The notes below the pieces were generated by a model that made no database searches, was not told the DNA's origin, and saw only the letters and a list, made by a program, of their open reading frames with translations. From Linum tenue (taxonomy: Eukaryota; Streptophyta; Magnoliopsida; Malpighiales; Linaceae), in contig CAMGYJ010000011.1 in the NCBI GenBank assembly GCA_946122785.1, positions 1,922,001 to 1,986,000 of the forward strand: DNA of 64,000 nt, written 5' to 3'. Positions 48,104-60,640 of the stretch are shown piece by piece. Made by a program: the position numbers and the translations under genes. The stretch's first letter is position 1; each line of letters begins with the position of its first letter.

Positions 48104-48485
48104 TCCAAGTTAGACCTGTGTTTTAAAGCACACGGGTTCGATCCACCTAGGCAACATATTTTTTGTTTAATTATTTTGCCCCCCCCCCCCCCCTCGAAAT
48201 CCTTGCTCCGCACTGGCAACGGATCAGAAACTTGAACGACGAGCACTTCAAGGAGTTTGCTCGATTTGCCGTGCAGGCTTACAATGAACAAGTTTCCGGC
48301 CGTGCCCCACTGGAACTCTTGAAGGTGGAGAGAGGCAAATTCGAAAATGTGACCGGCGGCAACGACTACCTGCTCACCTGACGGCGGTTGTACCCAGAGA
48401 AGGCACCAGAGCAAATCTATATAAAACAATTGTTTACGAGAATTTTTTTAATCAAAAGAAACTATTATCTTTCAAACAGTTAGCT
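47499..48485 (+). pseudogene. Cystatin B3 pseudogene
   Basis: Homologous to B1/B2 but broken in several ways. The ATG is changed to ACG, and a base is lost soon after. The coding region is split at GGCAAC by a 263-bp insertion. The 5' part is duplicated together with part of that insertion. Beyond the insertion, a one-base deletion in LLT (CACCTGACG where B1/B2 have CACATTGACG) brings a stop into frame at about 48380. The remaining 3' part (RNLNDEHFKEFARFAVQAYNEQ...) preserves the cystatin helix, here in its more classical ARFAV form. It cannot make a cystatin. Confidence 0.85.
47953..48215 (+). mobile_element. 263-bp TIR element with tRNA-like interior
   Basis: It starts CAGGGGCGGAGCTACG and ends CCTTGCTCCGCACTG, imperfect inverted repeats of about 15 bp. 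Flanking GCAAC is duplicated (48-bp pair at 47948-47952 and 48216-48220), and the intact paralogues hold a single GCAAC at this point. Inside, TGGTCTAATGGTATCC (near 48090) and GGGTTCGATCC (near 48135) resemble A and B boxes of a tRNA gene, about 35 nt apart. A C-rich run follows (48180-48193). A 5' half copy sits at 47577-47726 as part of the local duplication. Class is uncertain: the inverted ends suggest a DNA element, while the tRNA-like part suggests SINE ancestry or capture. Confidence 0.7.
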
Positions 48486-49259
48486 CAAATCAAAATAGGT
48501 CATGGAAAATTAAGTAGTCTTTATTTATTTTCAATTTGTCAAATAAAAAATAATAATTGAGAGCCATAAGCTTATGGAAATAATAAAGATTTTCTTCTTT
48601 CTAATTATCTTTGTAGTTTTTGGCTTGATAATTTTTTTATTATTTCCACGTGATATCAAGAGATAACAAGAGTTATACAAACAAAACTACCCGGGAAACC
48701 CCTACAAATGACATCCTAGTGACGCCACTCAATAAAGTCTGAAAGACTCCAATTCAAGGAGAGATAAAAATGGTGCTTTACTCGCCATTCTATGAACAAT
48801 AGTGTTCGCGGCTCTAGAAACCGCCCTAAACTCTATATAAACTGACAAAGAGTCTAGGATTTTACGAAACTCCAGAGCACCGGATCTCCCAGGCTATTGA
48901 CTCTCCTTTTCTTTCGGTTATTTGTTACATTCTTAATTATAGCATTGCATGTTATGATAAGTTCAAACTTCAAATGTTTTATTACTGAGGTCCTAATTGT
49001 AGATGTAGTCAGTAGAAGATTGCGTAAAATCGAAATCATACAATTCAACCATAAAATGAGAATAATTAAATTAACAATCCAGGTTTACTGGTTAAGTGAT
49101 ACACTTGGAAATTGTTCACAAAAATATATGTTACACAGTATGCCTAAGATTGGTAAATTCTATATCGAGACTGTTTGATCAGTGAAGAACAGGTAAGAGT
49201 GTATTTTGACTATTTTGCTATGTCACAGAGGTAACTTGTACAAGTTGACTACAAGTTGC
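48486..49259. other. Spacer between cystatin array and SOL1
   Basis: Up to about 48890 this matches the 3' flank of B1/B2 in diverged form. A short block like 36230-36260 (CTTTCGGTTATTTGTTA) follows, then unrelated AT-rich sequence. No gene is seen. The right end should hold the SOL1 3' UTR. Confidence 0.55.
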
Positions 49260-52200
49260 TTATGCAGGAAGTAAGGAACTTCGTGCTGCATGCTGTTTAT
49301 CGTTTGAGAGATTGGATTTCAATCTCCTCCTTATCAGAAACCAAAATAACAATATGATGATAACAACATAAACTTCGAAGTGAAGCGTCCAGAACATTTC
49401 GAGGCCAAACTTGCTGCTGCTGCTGCTGCTGCCGCCACAATTGCAACCAGAAGTTCTCCATAGATACCGCTCGGTTGTGGTCTCTGGATCGAGGATGAAA
49501 TCCACTGTCATGGCTGTCTCTCCTAATGATATGGTTGTCGTCTTGGATTTGTACCCAGGCATAGTGGCCATAACTACAAGCACAAATACACAAAGATAAT
49601 CATGCACTTACTGGAGTACAAGTTTAGGGTACTGAAGAGTTAGTCAATGTATCATTGTTTGCGTTGTGTGTCATGTTAAGGTTCAAACTTGAAAGATTTT
49701 GGTGAAACTTTACCACTTAAAAGACCTTTGGTGAAATCTGAAATTGGGTCAAGTTCTGTCTATATTTAACCTAGACCTAGTAGGACTGTGGTTCAGCCAA
49801 ACTGAATGTACGAAACTGAAGATACCTTCATATCTCTCTCCAGGTACAAGCAGCCGATGATAATCCCCAAATGCTCTTCCAGCATTAACCTATCAAACAA
49901 AATTCCTATGAATGAATAAAGTTTACAAGCTGCAAAAGGAAGATTAGGGACAAAACACTTGTTTAAACTCACAGTGCAACAAGACAGATAGACAGTTCTT
50001 AAGTCAAGATAGCTTCAATGTACATGAATGGTCATGCATAAGATGGAATGACGGCAAAAGGAAAAGGAAAGCTGGAGAAAATGAGTTGAAAAGCCAGACT
50101 CTTGACACTCACATTCAACACACGTTGTATGAGTAATGGTTTACCTATTGCTGTTTAAAGCATGCTACCACTTTCCCAACTAAAATAAGCCCCTAAACTA
50201 CAAAGAGTTGATGATCCATCGATCTACTTAGCATTTGCATTAGTCATTTGCCAGTCAAAGCTGACCAAAAGCACAGAAGAAAGTCATAAAGGAAAGGCAA
50301 TTTGGCAAGAGGCTTGAACATATTAACAACAATACATAAAAGCAAGGTCTTGGAACAAAATGGGAGCTACATGTGATTGGGAAAACCTACTTCACAACAG
50401 TTTCAGCACAGACAATGACACAAAGACCTTCAATCGAACCACCGGGAATAACTGAAAGAAGAAAAAGGAAAGTGGAACAGATGATAGGCTTATACCGTGT
50501 AGTTTATTCCCTTGATGGTGATAAATCCAGGCAAAGGAGTTCCAGAATCCGAGGCAAAGATCCTTCCATGTACTCCTGTCTATATGAGATTGGTACATAA
50601 GTACGGTAACACCATAAGTATGTAAAAAGAATTCCATCACTTCCGATCTTATTAATGTCCCATGAAATTACTAATACCAAAAACCATAACAAGATTGGTA
50701 AGCCACCATTCTGTGTATTAACTTTTAAATATGGTTACTTCTAGAAGCTAAACATGACTCGGTTAAGTTCTTTTCTTCTGTTGCGTACAAATGAATACCA
50801 CAAGCATACCTTCAAAACTGAAGCTGCAAGGTTCAGCAAACTCATTTTGTTGTGCTCCCAGAGTGTAGGAATCTGTCCAAATACAAAGGACAAAAGATAA
50901 ATGAACGTTGGTTACAGCATATGGAAAGAAGGGGGCAAGCTGAACCTTGATGTGTTAGCATTTGGATAAACTAACAGATTAGGGAACGAGAATCAACCTC
51001 ATCAATCATTGGCCATTTATCATCACTGACTTCCAAGGTCAACTCAAAACATCCAGCATGTATATAGTTCCAATCTTGCATTGCTCCATATATTGGATAC
51101 CTGGAGTATAATTCGCAAACAAGTTGAAAAGAATAAAGGGCGCGGTAAAAAAGAAATGTCAATAAAAAATAATTCAAATTTCCTTGAATTAGTAAACAAG
51201 TTGCCTTTCATGTAGTCTTCTGCTTAGAAACATTGAAGAAATGTGACAAAAATAGCAGGTTCTGAAACTACCAACCAAAATGCTCCATTTGTTATGCCCC
51301 CTGGGAACTCCGTGCTCAAAGACATGTTACGGTGAGATTGACTATAAGTGCTCGCTAGGAACCGGAAAGTATCATCATCCGGGCATAAATAATAATGTTT
51401 CCTGAATTTGGAAATCAGAGAAACAAGAGCACATCAATAAGTCAAACATAAACCCTCTGCCAACCAGATGATACTCATAAGGTAACTTTATTAATCACTT
51501 CATAAAGTGTAAGTATATGATTGCACAAACATGGTAAATTAAGCAAGACAAAGAGATCATTTCAATGGTAATAGAAGTAGCCCTGGAGTTCTATTTTATG
51601 GCAAAGAAAACATTTACTCAAAGAGTCACATCAGATATCATGCGGAAAGGCGAAAGCTATAAATTTACTAGCTACACAAGAATGCAACAACAACAAAAAA
51701 GATTGAAAAAGAAAGAAAGGCAACAAAAGAGTACAGGGCAAAAAGCCACTTGAGAAAAAAGTCTAAGAACCAGAGGGGCAAAAACTAAAGACAAAGCACC
51801 AGCACAAAAGCAGGGTTTGAGCAAGAAAAGGTTCATCAGTATAGAATTCAACTCTTCTTGTTGGAAAATCCAAATTTATCCTAACTGAAAAATAAGTCTG
51901 AAGATGCATTCAAATAAAAGAAATTTACCTTCCATCACTGGTACCATCCCATGGATAATTAGCAACAAGTGCACCCTGAAAATGACAAGACAAGCTGAGA
52001 ATGTCTACACTCTACAGTGAGCAAGACGAAGTCCAGTCACATGATAACAAACTTGCTTTAGCCAAGACAAAGGCCCTTAATAAGTCTACAAACCATTTCT
52101 TTAACTGGTGTGCATGATATGATTGAGTAATAAATAACTCCTACATTAGAACGAACGGAAAAATCATAAATGATAATGAAATCTTACCCCGTGCAAAGTT

Positions 52201-54349
52201 GCAGAACCTGTAAAACGTATCTCACTCAACCATTTCATAACTGCTGCTGTTTCAGGTTGACGCGTATGTATATCGTCATTCAGAGGAAAGAACTGCATTT
52301 AATGTGATCAAGAGTATTTTGACATAAGTCTACAGTATGGAAGATGAAAAGCTGGGCTGAACCATCCTGACCAAAACTTCAATATATATTTCTAGTTGAG
52401 TTTGAAATAAAACAATGTTGCATCTTTACTTGACCACAAGTTTCAGTATGAACTATAAGCATGATTAATGGCCTGGACATCTTTTGAAGACATGTTACAT
52501 GAAGTTGAAAAAGAGTTGCTCAGTGCCAAACAATCAAGATTAAATAGGAATGTGTCAGAGCAAATTGCACTGTCTTGCTTCTTCTCTATGATACCTAATG
52601 CAACAATTTTGAAATAGTCTCAACTGTGACTTAAGAAGTTCTTTTGGGGTATATAGAAGGACTCAAAACTTATTAGCTATTAAAGCACACATATGTGAGC
52701 TGTTTCAATTGGACTTATTCAGCTAATTGCAAGATATTTTCCAGAAAAGGATGTCTTACCTGGTCAGGAAAATCACGATTCAGATCAATATTTTTTGCAT
52801 TACCGCGCCTCTGTAATGCAAACCCATCAGGGTTAATTGATGGAAGAATATGAAGGTGACTATTTTCCACAATTGATCTGACCTGTAAAGATAAAAAAAA
52901 AACTGGGATCAAATCTAGGAGGCTATGTGGTAAAGGAGATCCAAAAAGTACATATCAGAGTAGAAATGAGAATACCAGAGGATCCTTCAAATGGTTGTCG
53001 CATATCCAATTAGCTAACCGAATAAGAAGTTCACGCCCAACAGGTTCATCCCCATGAACATTTCCAATATACTGCAGAAAGTGAAAACAACTATGGAAAT
53101 AAAATAAAAAACACAAGCCAAGCTTGACAAACGATGACAAGGAAAATATGCACCATAGGAATTGAGATATTTATATAAATGTATAATGAAACTTTTAGTA
53201 GACATTGAAGCTTATCAGAGGAACACATAAGCTAGAACTTCAGCATCCAGTTAGATGACACTACATCAATTACCTTGAACGCAGGCTCGCCCTCTTCTTC
53301 CCCAGGCTTGTCAGAAATTTCTATTACCCACTAAGAAAATGGAGAAACAAAAGATCATTTAGAAATTTGAGAGAATTCAAATTGTGTGAAAATTACTTTC
53401 TCAATAAGACCACATGGCTTAAAGAGGAAAAGGAGATGTAACTAGGGAAGATGAAGTGTGGAACTAACTTCAGCAAAAGTATTACCAGTGGAACTCCATT
53501 CACACTCTCCCCAATGCTGAATCCAGAGAACCCCTCAAAGAAACGAACCAAAATAAAAAATCAGTTGCATCACCTCAAAGCTAACAACTTGTTAACATCT
53601 AACCAAGTATTATTACCCAAATAAAAAAATAAAATAAAAAAAGACTACAAGACCTTATCAGGGACTACCTGTATATCCTAGAAATGTTGCTACATCTTCG
53701 CCCAAAATCCTTCACCGCCTTCTCGAGATCCGAGTTCGTCATGTACCCACGAGCTCTAGCGATCCTGGAAGCATTTTTTAGAACCCCCCCAAAATTTTCA
53801 ATCCTTTAGAAACAAGGGAAACACCGCAGAATTAACTAAATTTCAGAGTTAGGAAGCCAAATCAGCATTACTTGTTCGGTGACTTCTCATCTTCAAGCAA
53901 AACCCGCGCTTTAGTAGTAGCCACATTGCTCCTATCATTCTCATACTCTTCAAACAAACAAAAAACACCACCGAAGAAAATACAGTGATGACCAAGCTCT
54001 AGATCCAAGTCATTTCCAACGGGAAACAGAGAAAGAAAAGGATATCTGTTACCATCTTTCCTACATATATCGAAACTATATCTGTTATTCAATCCTCCCG
54101 GATTATGCTCCAAATAGGAAAATGACGCAAACTACAAACTTCATCATTTGCTGCTTAAGCTCCACAATTAACCGACTAATTCATCATCAGAAATGCCCAC
54201 AATTCGATTCAGACTCAATACAAACGAAACGCAGACGGAGAGAGAGAGAGAGGCGGACCTGAGAGAGTGCCACCGCGTTCGCCGCCTCTGGCGACGGCGG
54301 AAGGAAGAGCGAGGAAGAAGGAAAAGAGAACACCGACGAGGAGCTTCAT
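49260..54349 (-). CDS. SOL1: SOL1-like carboxypeptidase D, membrane-anchored
   Basis: Fifteen exons: complement(49260..49573, 49826..49889, 50496..50579, 50810..50872, 50998..51100, 51276..51401, 51929..51975, 52188..52292, 52760..52882, 52976..53071, 53274..53330, 53486..53516, 53669..53764, 53872..53947, 54259..54349), 491 residues, all in phase. A signal peptide (MKLLVGVLFSFFLALPSAVA) is followed by RGYMTNSDLEKAV. The M14 metallocarboxypeptidase domain has zinc ligands in NVHGDEPVG (His 123, Glu 126) and LHGGALVANYPWD (His 224). DLNRDFPDQ holds the substrate-binding Arg. The catalytic Glu lies in CFELTLEVSDDKWP. A transthyretin-like domain (HGRIFASDSGTPLPGFI) follows, and a C-terminal membrane span (VYVVIIILLFWFLI) has a basic stop. 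The family removes C-terminal Arg or Lys. Arabidopsis SOL1 trims CLE19 precursor in endosomes. Assignment rests on remembered motifs and synteny. Confidence 0.92.
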
Positions 54350-55028
54350 TGAGGAGCTGAGAGCTTCAACAGGTAGGTTACACCATTTTTGGAGGATTTC
54401 CCGGCAATCTGAGAAACGGTCGATCACAGTCTCTTCCGATCTCCCGGCTACTGCTTTCTGACTTTCCTTGCCTTGCGTCTTTCCTTTTCTTCGGATTGAT
54501 CGTCGAACGACTGGATGCTTCTTACCCGCACGTGGAGGGAGCTGTTGCACGTGCGAGTTGAGAGAAGTGAGGCGTGGGCTCCGATGAATTGGGCTTGGAT
54601 CATTTCAAGCCCATATGTGTTCCTCGCCCCGGCACAGCAAATTCTCAGCTCCGTGGGCTGACGTCCGCAAGGTGAAAAATAGATGTAACATACAATTTTT
54701 ATTTTCTGGCCCATCCAGGGGCTTAAATCTAACGGTGAAATATCGGGTATTGTGGCAATTCGAACATAAGACATCTCGATAATACACGGTTGTACGAAAT
54801 TCGTAACTGCATGGGCCGCTGGCCCCATAAACATGGTATTTGTATGTTACATGCAGTTACGTATGTTCAAGAGCAATTGGGCAAATATAAAGATAAGAAG
54901 TAAAGGGATGTTCCTTGCTCCACGAGACATAGATATCTGTGGCTCTTTTCACTCAGTAGCATCTCTTCCTTCGATCACTCCTTTTTTAAGCTTTCGTATC
55001 CAAACATCCCTGGCCATAGTATACAGCT
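54350..55028. other. SOL1 promoter region
   Basis: Sequence upstream of the SOL1 ATG, including the 5' UTR. A minus frame extends in phase upstream to 54550 but lacks the expected protein character; the signal peptide at 54349 makes that ATG the better start. No other gene is seen before the CACTA end at 55029. Confidence 0.55.
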
Positions 55029-55044
55029 CACTACAAAAAAGAGA

Positions 55045-56110
55045 AGGTTTGGGGACGACAAAAGTTGTTCCCGGAAATAAGGAAAATCGTCCTTATAATT
55101 TTTAGGGACGACTTAGTCGTCCCCAATGTGTGGTTCCCTATACTCTTGTCCTCTATTCTTTTGGGGACGACAAAAATGTAGGTCGTCCCCATGACTAGGG
55201 ACGATAGTCGTCCCCAATATTCGCAAGTCGCCGTGTCATTTCTTGTCCATGAAAGACAACATGTCGTCCCCATAGCTATAACTTTAGCGACAATAAGTCG
55301 TCCTCGTAGCAATAAATTTAGTGACAATAAGTCGTCCCCTAAACATTATTTCTAGGGACAAACTGTTGTCCCGCATAATCGATTTCATAATTGCATTGGG
55401 CCAATATAAGGATAATTTGTTGTCCCCTTTACTTTTTATAGGGTCAACATGTCGTTCCTATAGGTGTCAAATTGGAGTCCAAAAATCGTCTCCAATAGCT
55501 TTATTCAAGGACTACGAGTTGTCTCCTATACTATATTTTTAGAGACGACAAGTTGTCACCGATGACTTTTAGGGACGAACAATTGTCCCTTAACTTGTGT
55601 GTGGGAGACGAGGAGTTGTCACTTATGCACCTTTTGGAGACGACTAATTGTCCCCTATGTGACTCGTATGAACGACATGTTGTCCTTTAGCATATGTCTT
55701 TGGGGGCGACTAATTGACACGTGTATCACCTGTGGGGACAATCAATTGTCCCTTACATTGTATTTTCGGGGACGCCTAATTGTCATCTACTTAACTAGTA
55801 CGGACGACCAATCATCCCTTAGACAATGTCTTTAGGGGAGTTAATTTGTCACCTATATAACTTTTAGGGACACCCAGCTGTCTTTAAATTTTTTCTTTCT
55901 CGACGACTATTTGTCCCTTATTTGGTGTCATCAGGGACGCTAAAATGTCGTCTACATAAACTTTAAGGACGACCGGGTGTCGTTTAAAAGATGTCTTTGG
56001 GGACGAGAGATTGTCATGTTTGAAAGTTGCGGAGACAATCATATGTACCTTCACCAATATCTTTGGGGCGACAAGTTGTCGCCTATAAGAGTTTCATGGC
56101 ACAAGTTGCC
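55045..56110. repeat. CACTA subterminal repeat array
   Basis: Some two dozen copies of GGGGACGAC- or GTCGTCCC-type words occur every 35-60 bp. Many pairs are arranged as near-palindromes, for example GGGACGATAGTCGTCCC at about 55198. They decay toward GGGACGACTAATTGTCC forms further in. In CACTA elements such repeats bind the TNPA-like protein during transposition. Here the array is strongly one-sided. Confidence 0.8.
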
Positions 56111-57999
56111 TCGTGAATCATGACTAACATGATGGAACTTTTAGAAATGACATAACACATTTAAACTCATTATAGCAAAATGTCATAAAACAATCTCCAC
56201 AAAAAATAAAACAAAACTACTACAATGGCATCCCATCCAACAATTGAAAAACCAAAATTTCTAGTGAAACTAGAAAAAGTAAAATGAAAATGAAAATAAA
56301 TTGATAACAAGTTTCAAATCCATAAATTGTTCTATTATATCTCTAACAAAAAAAAAATATACTAAAGCTTATCTTTGCATACCACATCATGTATTCTGAC
56401 CAACAAGCATCCTTCTTCTCTTAACTCCTGAAAATGTAATCAAACAAAATTTAAAAGTTATATAAAGGACAGCAACACGTAAATGTTCACGAAAGTAACA
56501 TTATAGTGGCAGAAACACTTAGAAGCGAATAAGATCATTTCTACTTTATGTACTGAAGTTCGCTCAAAAACTTCATTATACACACAAGCAAACTCAAGCA
56601 AACTCGTACATGCATAATGTTCATTTTACAGGAAACAACTTTGACTAATATAAGAAGGGAAATGGAAATCACAAGCATGTACAAAAGAAAGCAATGCGTG
56701 AATTAACAAAGAAGGGCTCATAAGTCATTACCGAAAGTAAATATGCAGACAAGCAAGGATCCAGAAGGCATTCGTTCAGGTAGTATAATGACAAAAAGAA
56801 CTCCAATCCTTTCCTCTTACAAGTGTAAGCGTATAGCAGTAATGGAGGAAACCACCCTTATAGGATATATAATGATCAGAGCATGTTTTATATTTTTATT
56901 GGTAGCTTCAAAAACATGGCCAAACAAAATCCATTTCCATTCATTATCTGATACAACTTTAGAGGTTAACTTATTACCTTCCACAATCAATGAACCAAGT
57001 TCTTCCCTACTGGATGCCTGCGAATCGGATTGAGGAGGAATGGAAGGCACTTCAGTCTCTGGAAAATTTGAGATGTTTTCAATTCTGTGTCAGTACATAT
57101 GAGCGCAGGGCAGGACGTGATCTAAGTTTCGCTCTTTTGTTAGTTGTACCTTTCAATTTCGTTGCTGCAAAAAGATTTACTACCGTGTTTAGAGTGAAAA
57201 AAGAAAATAGAACAACATCAACAGACGATTATATATCAGGAGACCATAAGAAAGCAATCGCACATGGTCACTCAAGATAAAAGATTAGCAGGGCAGGGGA
57301 AGGAATAATATCAAAGCATGGTTAGAAAGAGATGCAGGGGAAAGCAATAACACTGGTCTCCGAAAATAAAATAGCAGCAGGGAAGGGGAAGGAACAACAT
57401 CAAAGCAGGAACTGGAACAATGGATCGACGCTGAGAAGAATTACATGATGCCGCAGATGCAGAACCCTAATTGAGATAGATTAATTTACCGCAGACCTAT
57501 TGAAGGAAATCGGTGTTGGACATAAGTTCTTCCCTTTGTAGGTCAGAAGACGGCAGCTTTTGAGTTTGAAGGGATCATTGAACAAAAGACTTTGTAGGGA
57601 TTGAATAAAGATTTTCGGTTTACCTTAAAAAGGAAATCAAGAGTCTTGGATTTTTTCCGCCACAGCAAAAAAGAAGCCGCCAAAACTTTTGGGAAATCAA
57701 GAGGGAAAGGGTAGCTAAAAATTTAAATTTTGCCCAAGAAGGCCAGCCAGTCATTGGTGAAAGAGGCTGAGGGTAGTTTTTTTTTTTTGGTAAGAGAGGC
57801 CGAGGGTAGCTGAGAAATGAAAAATAAATATAAAGTTCATAATTAGTAAATACTCTATTTAATGTGTTTTATGCGTTTAAAATTCTTAATTTTTTTACAA
57901 TTATTAATTTATTTATTTTTTTGTCTATCTAATTATTTCCTTACTAAATACGTATGACACGTTTAATATCTATATTTAATGAATTAAATTGATACAAAT
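56111..57999. other. CACTA interior without a recognisable gene
   Basis: Short frames exist on both strands. A minus frame at 56817-57050 and plus frames at 56743-57033 and 56990-57280 are the longest. None matches a family I know. Captured host sequence or a decayed TNPA gene is possible. Confidence 0.5.
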
Positions 58000-58905
58000 A
58001 AAATATGGTTGTTTCATGCATAACCAAGGAGGAAGGTTGTACGAATAAGAACCACTGACCATATACTATATTGGGAGCTCATGTTTCCAAAAGGTTGGAA
58101 GGCATCTGTTGATGCAGCTAGTCTAACATTTCGAGGATCACTTGCAAAAGATGGGTATGTCTCATCAAATGACTTCCACACAGGGGTATCAGCAAGATAT
58201 CGCATTAACTCATCATCACTTCTAGGCTCTAGCTTCCTTATGCCACCTCATCTCAGAAGATGTTTTACTTGACACAAACAACCTCTGCAACTTAGGCTTC
58301 AAGGGAAAATATCATAATACCTTGTGTGGTTTTCCCTTGCCTTCTATCAAATGATGCATATCTAGGAAATTCACAAACTGAGCAAGATGTTGCATCTTCA
58401 TGAGGACCCCTAGTATAATGTGCAGCTCCTTCTCGCAAACATCGTACTTCTCATAACCAAGGCCTAAATCAGAAATATATTTATGAGCACTATTGAACGA
58501 ATCGGGCACGTTAACATTGCCATAAGGAATTAAGACCCTCAAAATGTCAAGTAAGTCATCGAATGACTTATTAATCTATAGTTATGAATACTTTTAAGAT
58601 GTGGCAGTTTCACAATCGTCGACATTTTAGTGTACTCACAGTTTGGTACAATTTTGCCTTCGCCTCTTGCAACAAGAGATAGAAGAGGTAGCCGCATCTT
58701 GATTCGACTCTTCTTCAAGCTCTTATGTGTGAATCCTCAATCTTTTTCTTTGACTCTCGTTCCATGCAAGTCACCTACCAATCCTTCTATGTCATCGAGC
58801 GTATCTTCAAGCATAGTATCATCATTTAGATCTTGGCTAGTGGTTGACCCTGGAGTATTACTTGTACCTTCTCCATGGAAAACCTTTTAAACATAGTATT
58901 GCTGG
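58000..58905 (-). pseudogene. CACTA TNP2-type transposase fragment
   Basis: On the minus strand, fragments line up with the N-terminal half of En/Spm TNP2 transposases. In order they are a FHGEGT segment with an acidic stretch (about 58700-58890), VLIPYGN...DLGLGYEKYD (58312-58542), FPLKPKLQRLFVSSKTS...MRWH (about 58215-58310) and YLADTPVWKSFDETYPSFAS with DPRNVRLAAS and FGNMSSQYSIWSVVLI (58014-58205). Stops and frame breaks separate them. The DDE catalytic part is not preserved beyond the last fragment, so it is inactive. Confidence 0.8.
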
Positions 58906-60640
58906 AATGACTAATAAAAATTATCAATAAAATATATATTAGTGAAAATAATAAATGAATATCAAGAAGGAATAATAAATATACTAGAAGATAATAATAA
59001 TAAATATTTAAAAATTAATATTAGAATATCTATTTAAACCCCAATCTAATTAGAAGCACCATTAAAAATAGTTAAAATAGAACACGATCGACCATATCAA
59101 GACCAAAGAAGGATAAATGGAACACAATTAGAAAGAATTAAACATATTCCAGTAGTTAAAAAAAATAGAACGAAAATAGACTGAAAGTAACCAAGTAATA
59201 GGTAAACTATAAAAGCTACAACATTCAGTAATAAACTTCATATTCAAAAATTGGTTTGGTATCATAGTCTTCAAAAGAGGATTCCAACTAAACAAAATTC
59301 ATAGGATATATTTGTTTCATGAAATAATTCAATTATTAGAAAACATAATGATAATTGAAAATACTTATAATGATAATTTTATTCTAAATTTCTTATTCAA
59401 AAATTGGTTTGGTACCAGAGTTTTCGAAAGATGATTCCAACTAAACAATAAAAATGATGTTTTTCATAATTCCAAAGGATTTGTTACAATAAGAAAAGTA
59501 GAAGAACCAATTCTGAAATTTAGAAAACGGAATATTTCAAGAATATATAGTCAACTTTAACGGAATGCACTTAACAGTAAACTTAAGTGGTGCCGAGTGC
59601 ACATATAATAGAGTTCAGTGGTACGCGATGCTCTATTCTTACTTGAGTGACATAGCTTCTCCAATTCTCGTACTTTACTGGTACTCAATGTATTTTACCC
59701 TAAAATACGTTGATGGTGTTGTGCTACAAATTTCTTTTCTTAAGCTTCTTCCTTTGCTAGTTTGAAGATTTCTTGTACGAAAGTAAGTAGTAGAATTTGA
59801 TGTTTAACGAAAACAAAACTCACTTATTTATAATGTAACAATAACAATCTAAATAGGAAAAGGAACATGATAAAGTACTCATTCAAAATTGAAAAGAAAA
59901 ACCAAATGCATAAGGAAAGGGTCTACAAAATTGTGAAGGCAAATGTTAAATTTTCGTAGAAATCATTGATCCTAATTTTTGCGATTCAGCAAAAGAATCC
60001 CTCATAATCCATTGGAGAGAAAAATTTGGCTCCCTTCCCATTTAATATTTCCGTTGGAGTTTCTTGGGGAAGAGTGACTAAATGAATTAATAAAATCACA
60101 TCTTCTATCTTTTAGGGACAGTTTTGCTTGACCCTAAAAATAATGTGCAAAATAAGGAGATTCTAACTTGCAAGAAGGGAACGGAAAATTGAAAAAAGCA
60201 TACCTTATAGAATTAAAGCACCCACCAAGAATAAAATTTCACAAGAAAATTATTATGCAAGCCTTTGTCTAATATCAGTAAAACAAATTCCAAACTGTGC
60301 TCTCACCATAGCGGTTGTTCCCTATTTATAAACTATCCTCATCAATCAAATAAGAAAAAGGAATACCATTAACACACTAATTATAACCACTGCTAATTTG
60401 GTCCAATAAAAAGCTAAAAGAAATACCAAGTAACAAAGAATTGGGACAATAAACATTAAAAGCAAATGGAAATCCAAGACCAAGATGGACAAAGAAGGAG
60501 TTCTATTTTTACCTTCCCGTTGGGGACAACACTTTTTAGCAAGACTTGAAACTTTGGAATTTAGTAATTCACGTTTGGTCCATGAGCGTTCCACCCAACA
60601 TTTCGTTCTCCCTAGTTCAGGCCCGCAATGTATATATTTT
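58906..60640. other. CACTA right interior
   Basis: AT-rich sequence with no recognisable coding region. The frame 60346-60594 minus is short and hydrophobic and I do not support it as a gene. A few GGGACA/GGGACG words near the right end are the sparse right subterminal repeats. Confidence 0.5.

Larger units (their letters stand above)
34830..48895. repeat. Cystatin segmental array, three units of about 4.7-4.8 kb
   Basis: Three consecutive units each hold a minus-strand cystatin A, a copia RNase H/LTR remnant and a plus-strand cystatin B. A-gene starts are spaced 4704 and 4733 bp apart; B1 and B2 are 4791 bp apart. Long stretches between B1 and A2 and between B2 and A3 are almost identical. 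Unit 3 ends in a broken B copy, and a short piece of unit-like sequence (CTTTTCTTTCGGTTATTTGTTA) ends near 48928. Confidence 0.85.

Noticed and set aside
60346..60594. 82-codon minus frame with a hydrophobic end
   Set aside because: It lies inside the CACTA right interior, AT-rich, with no homology I recognise. The hydrophobic run is typical of T-rich noncoding DNA.
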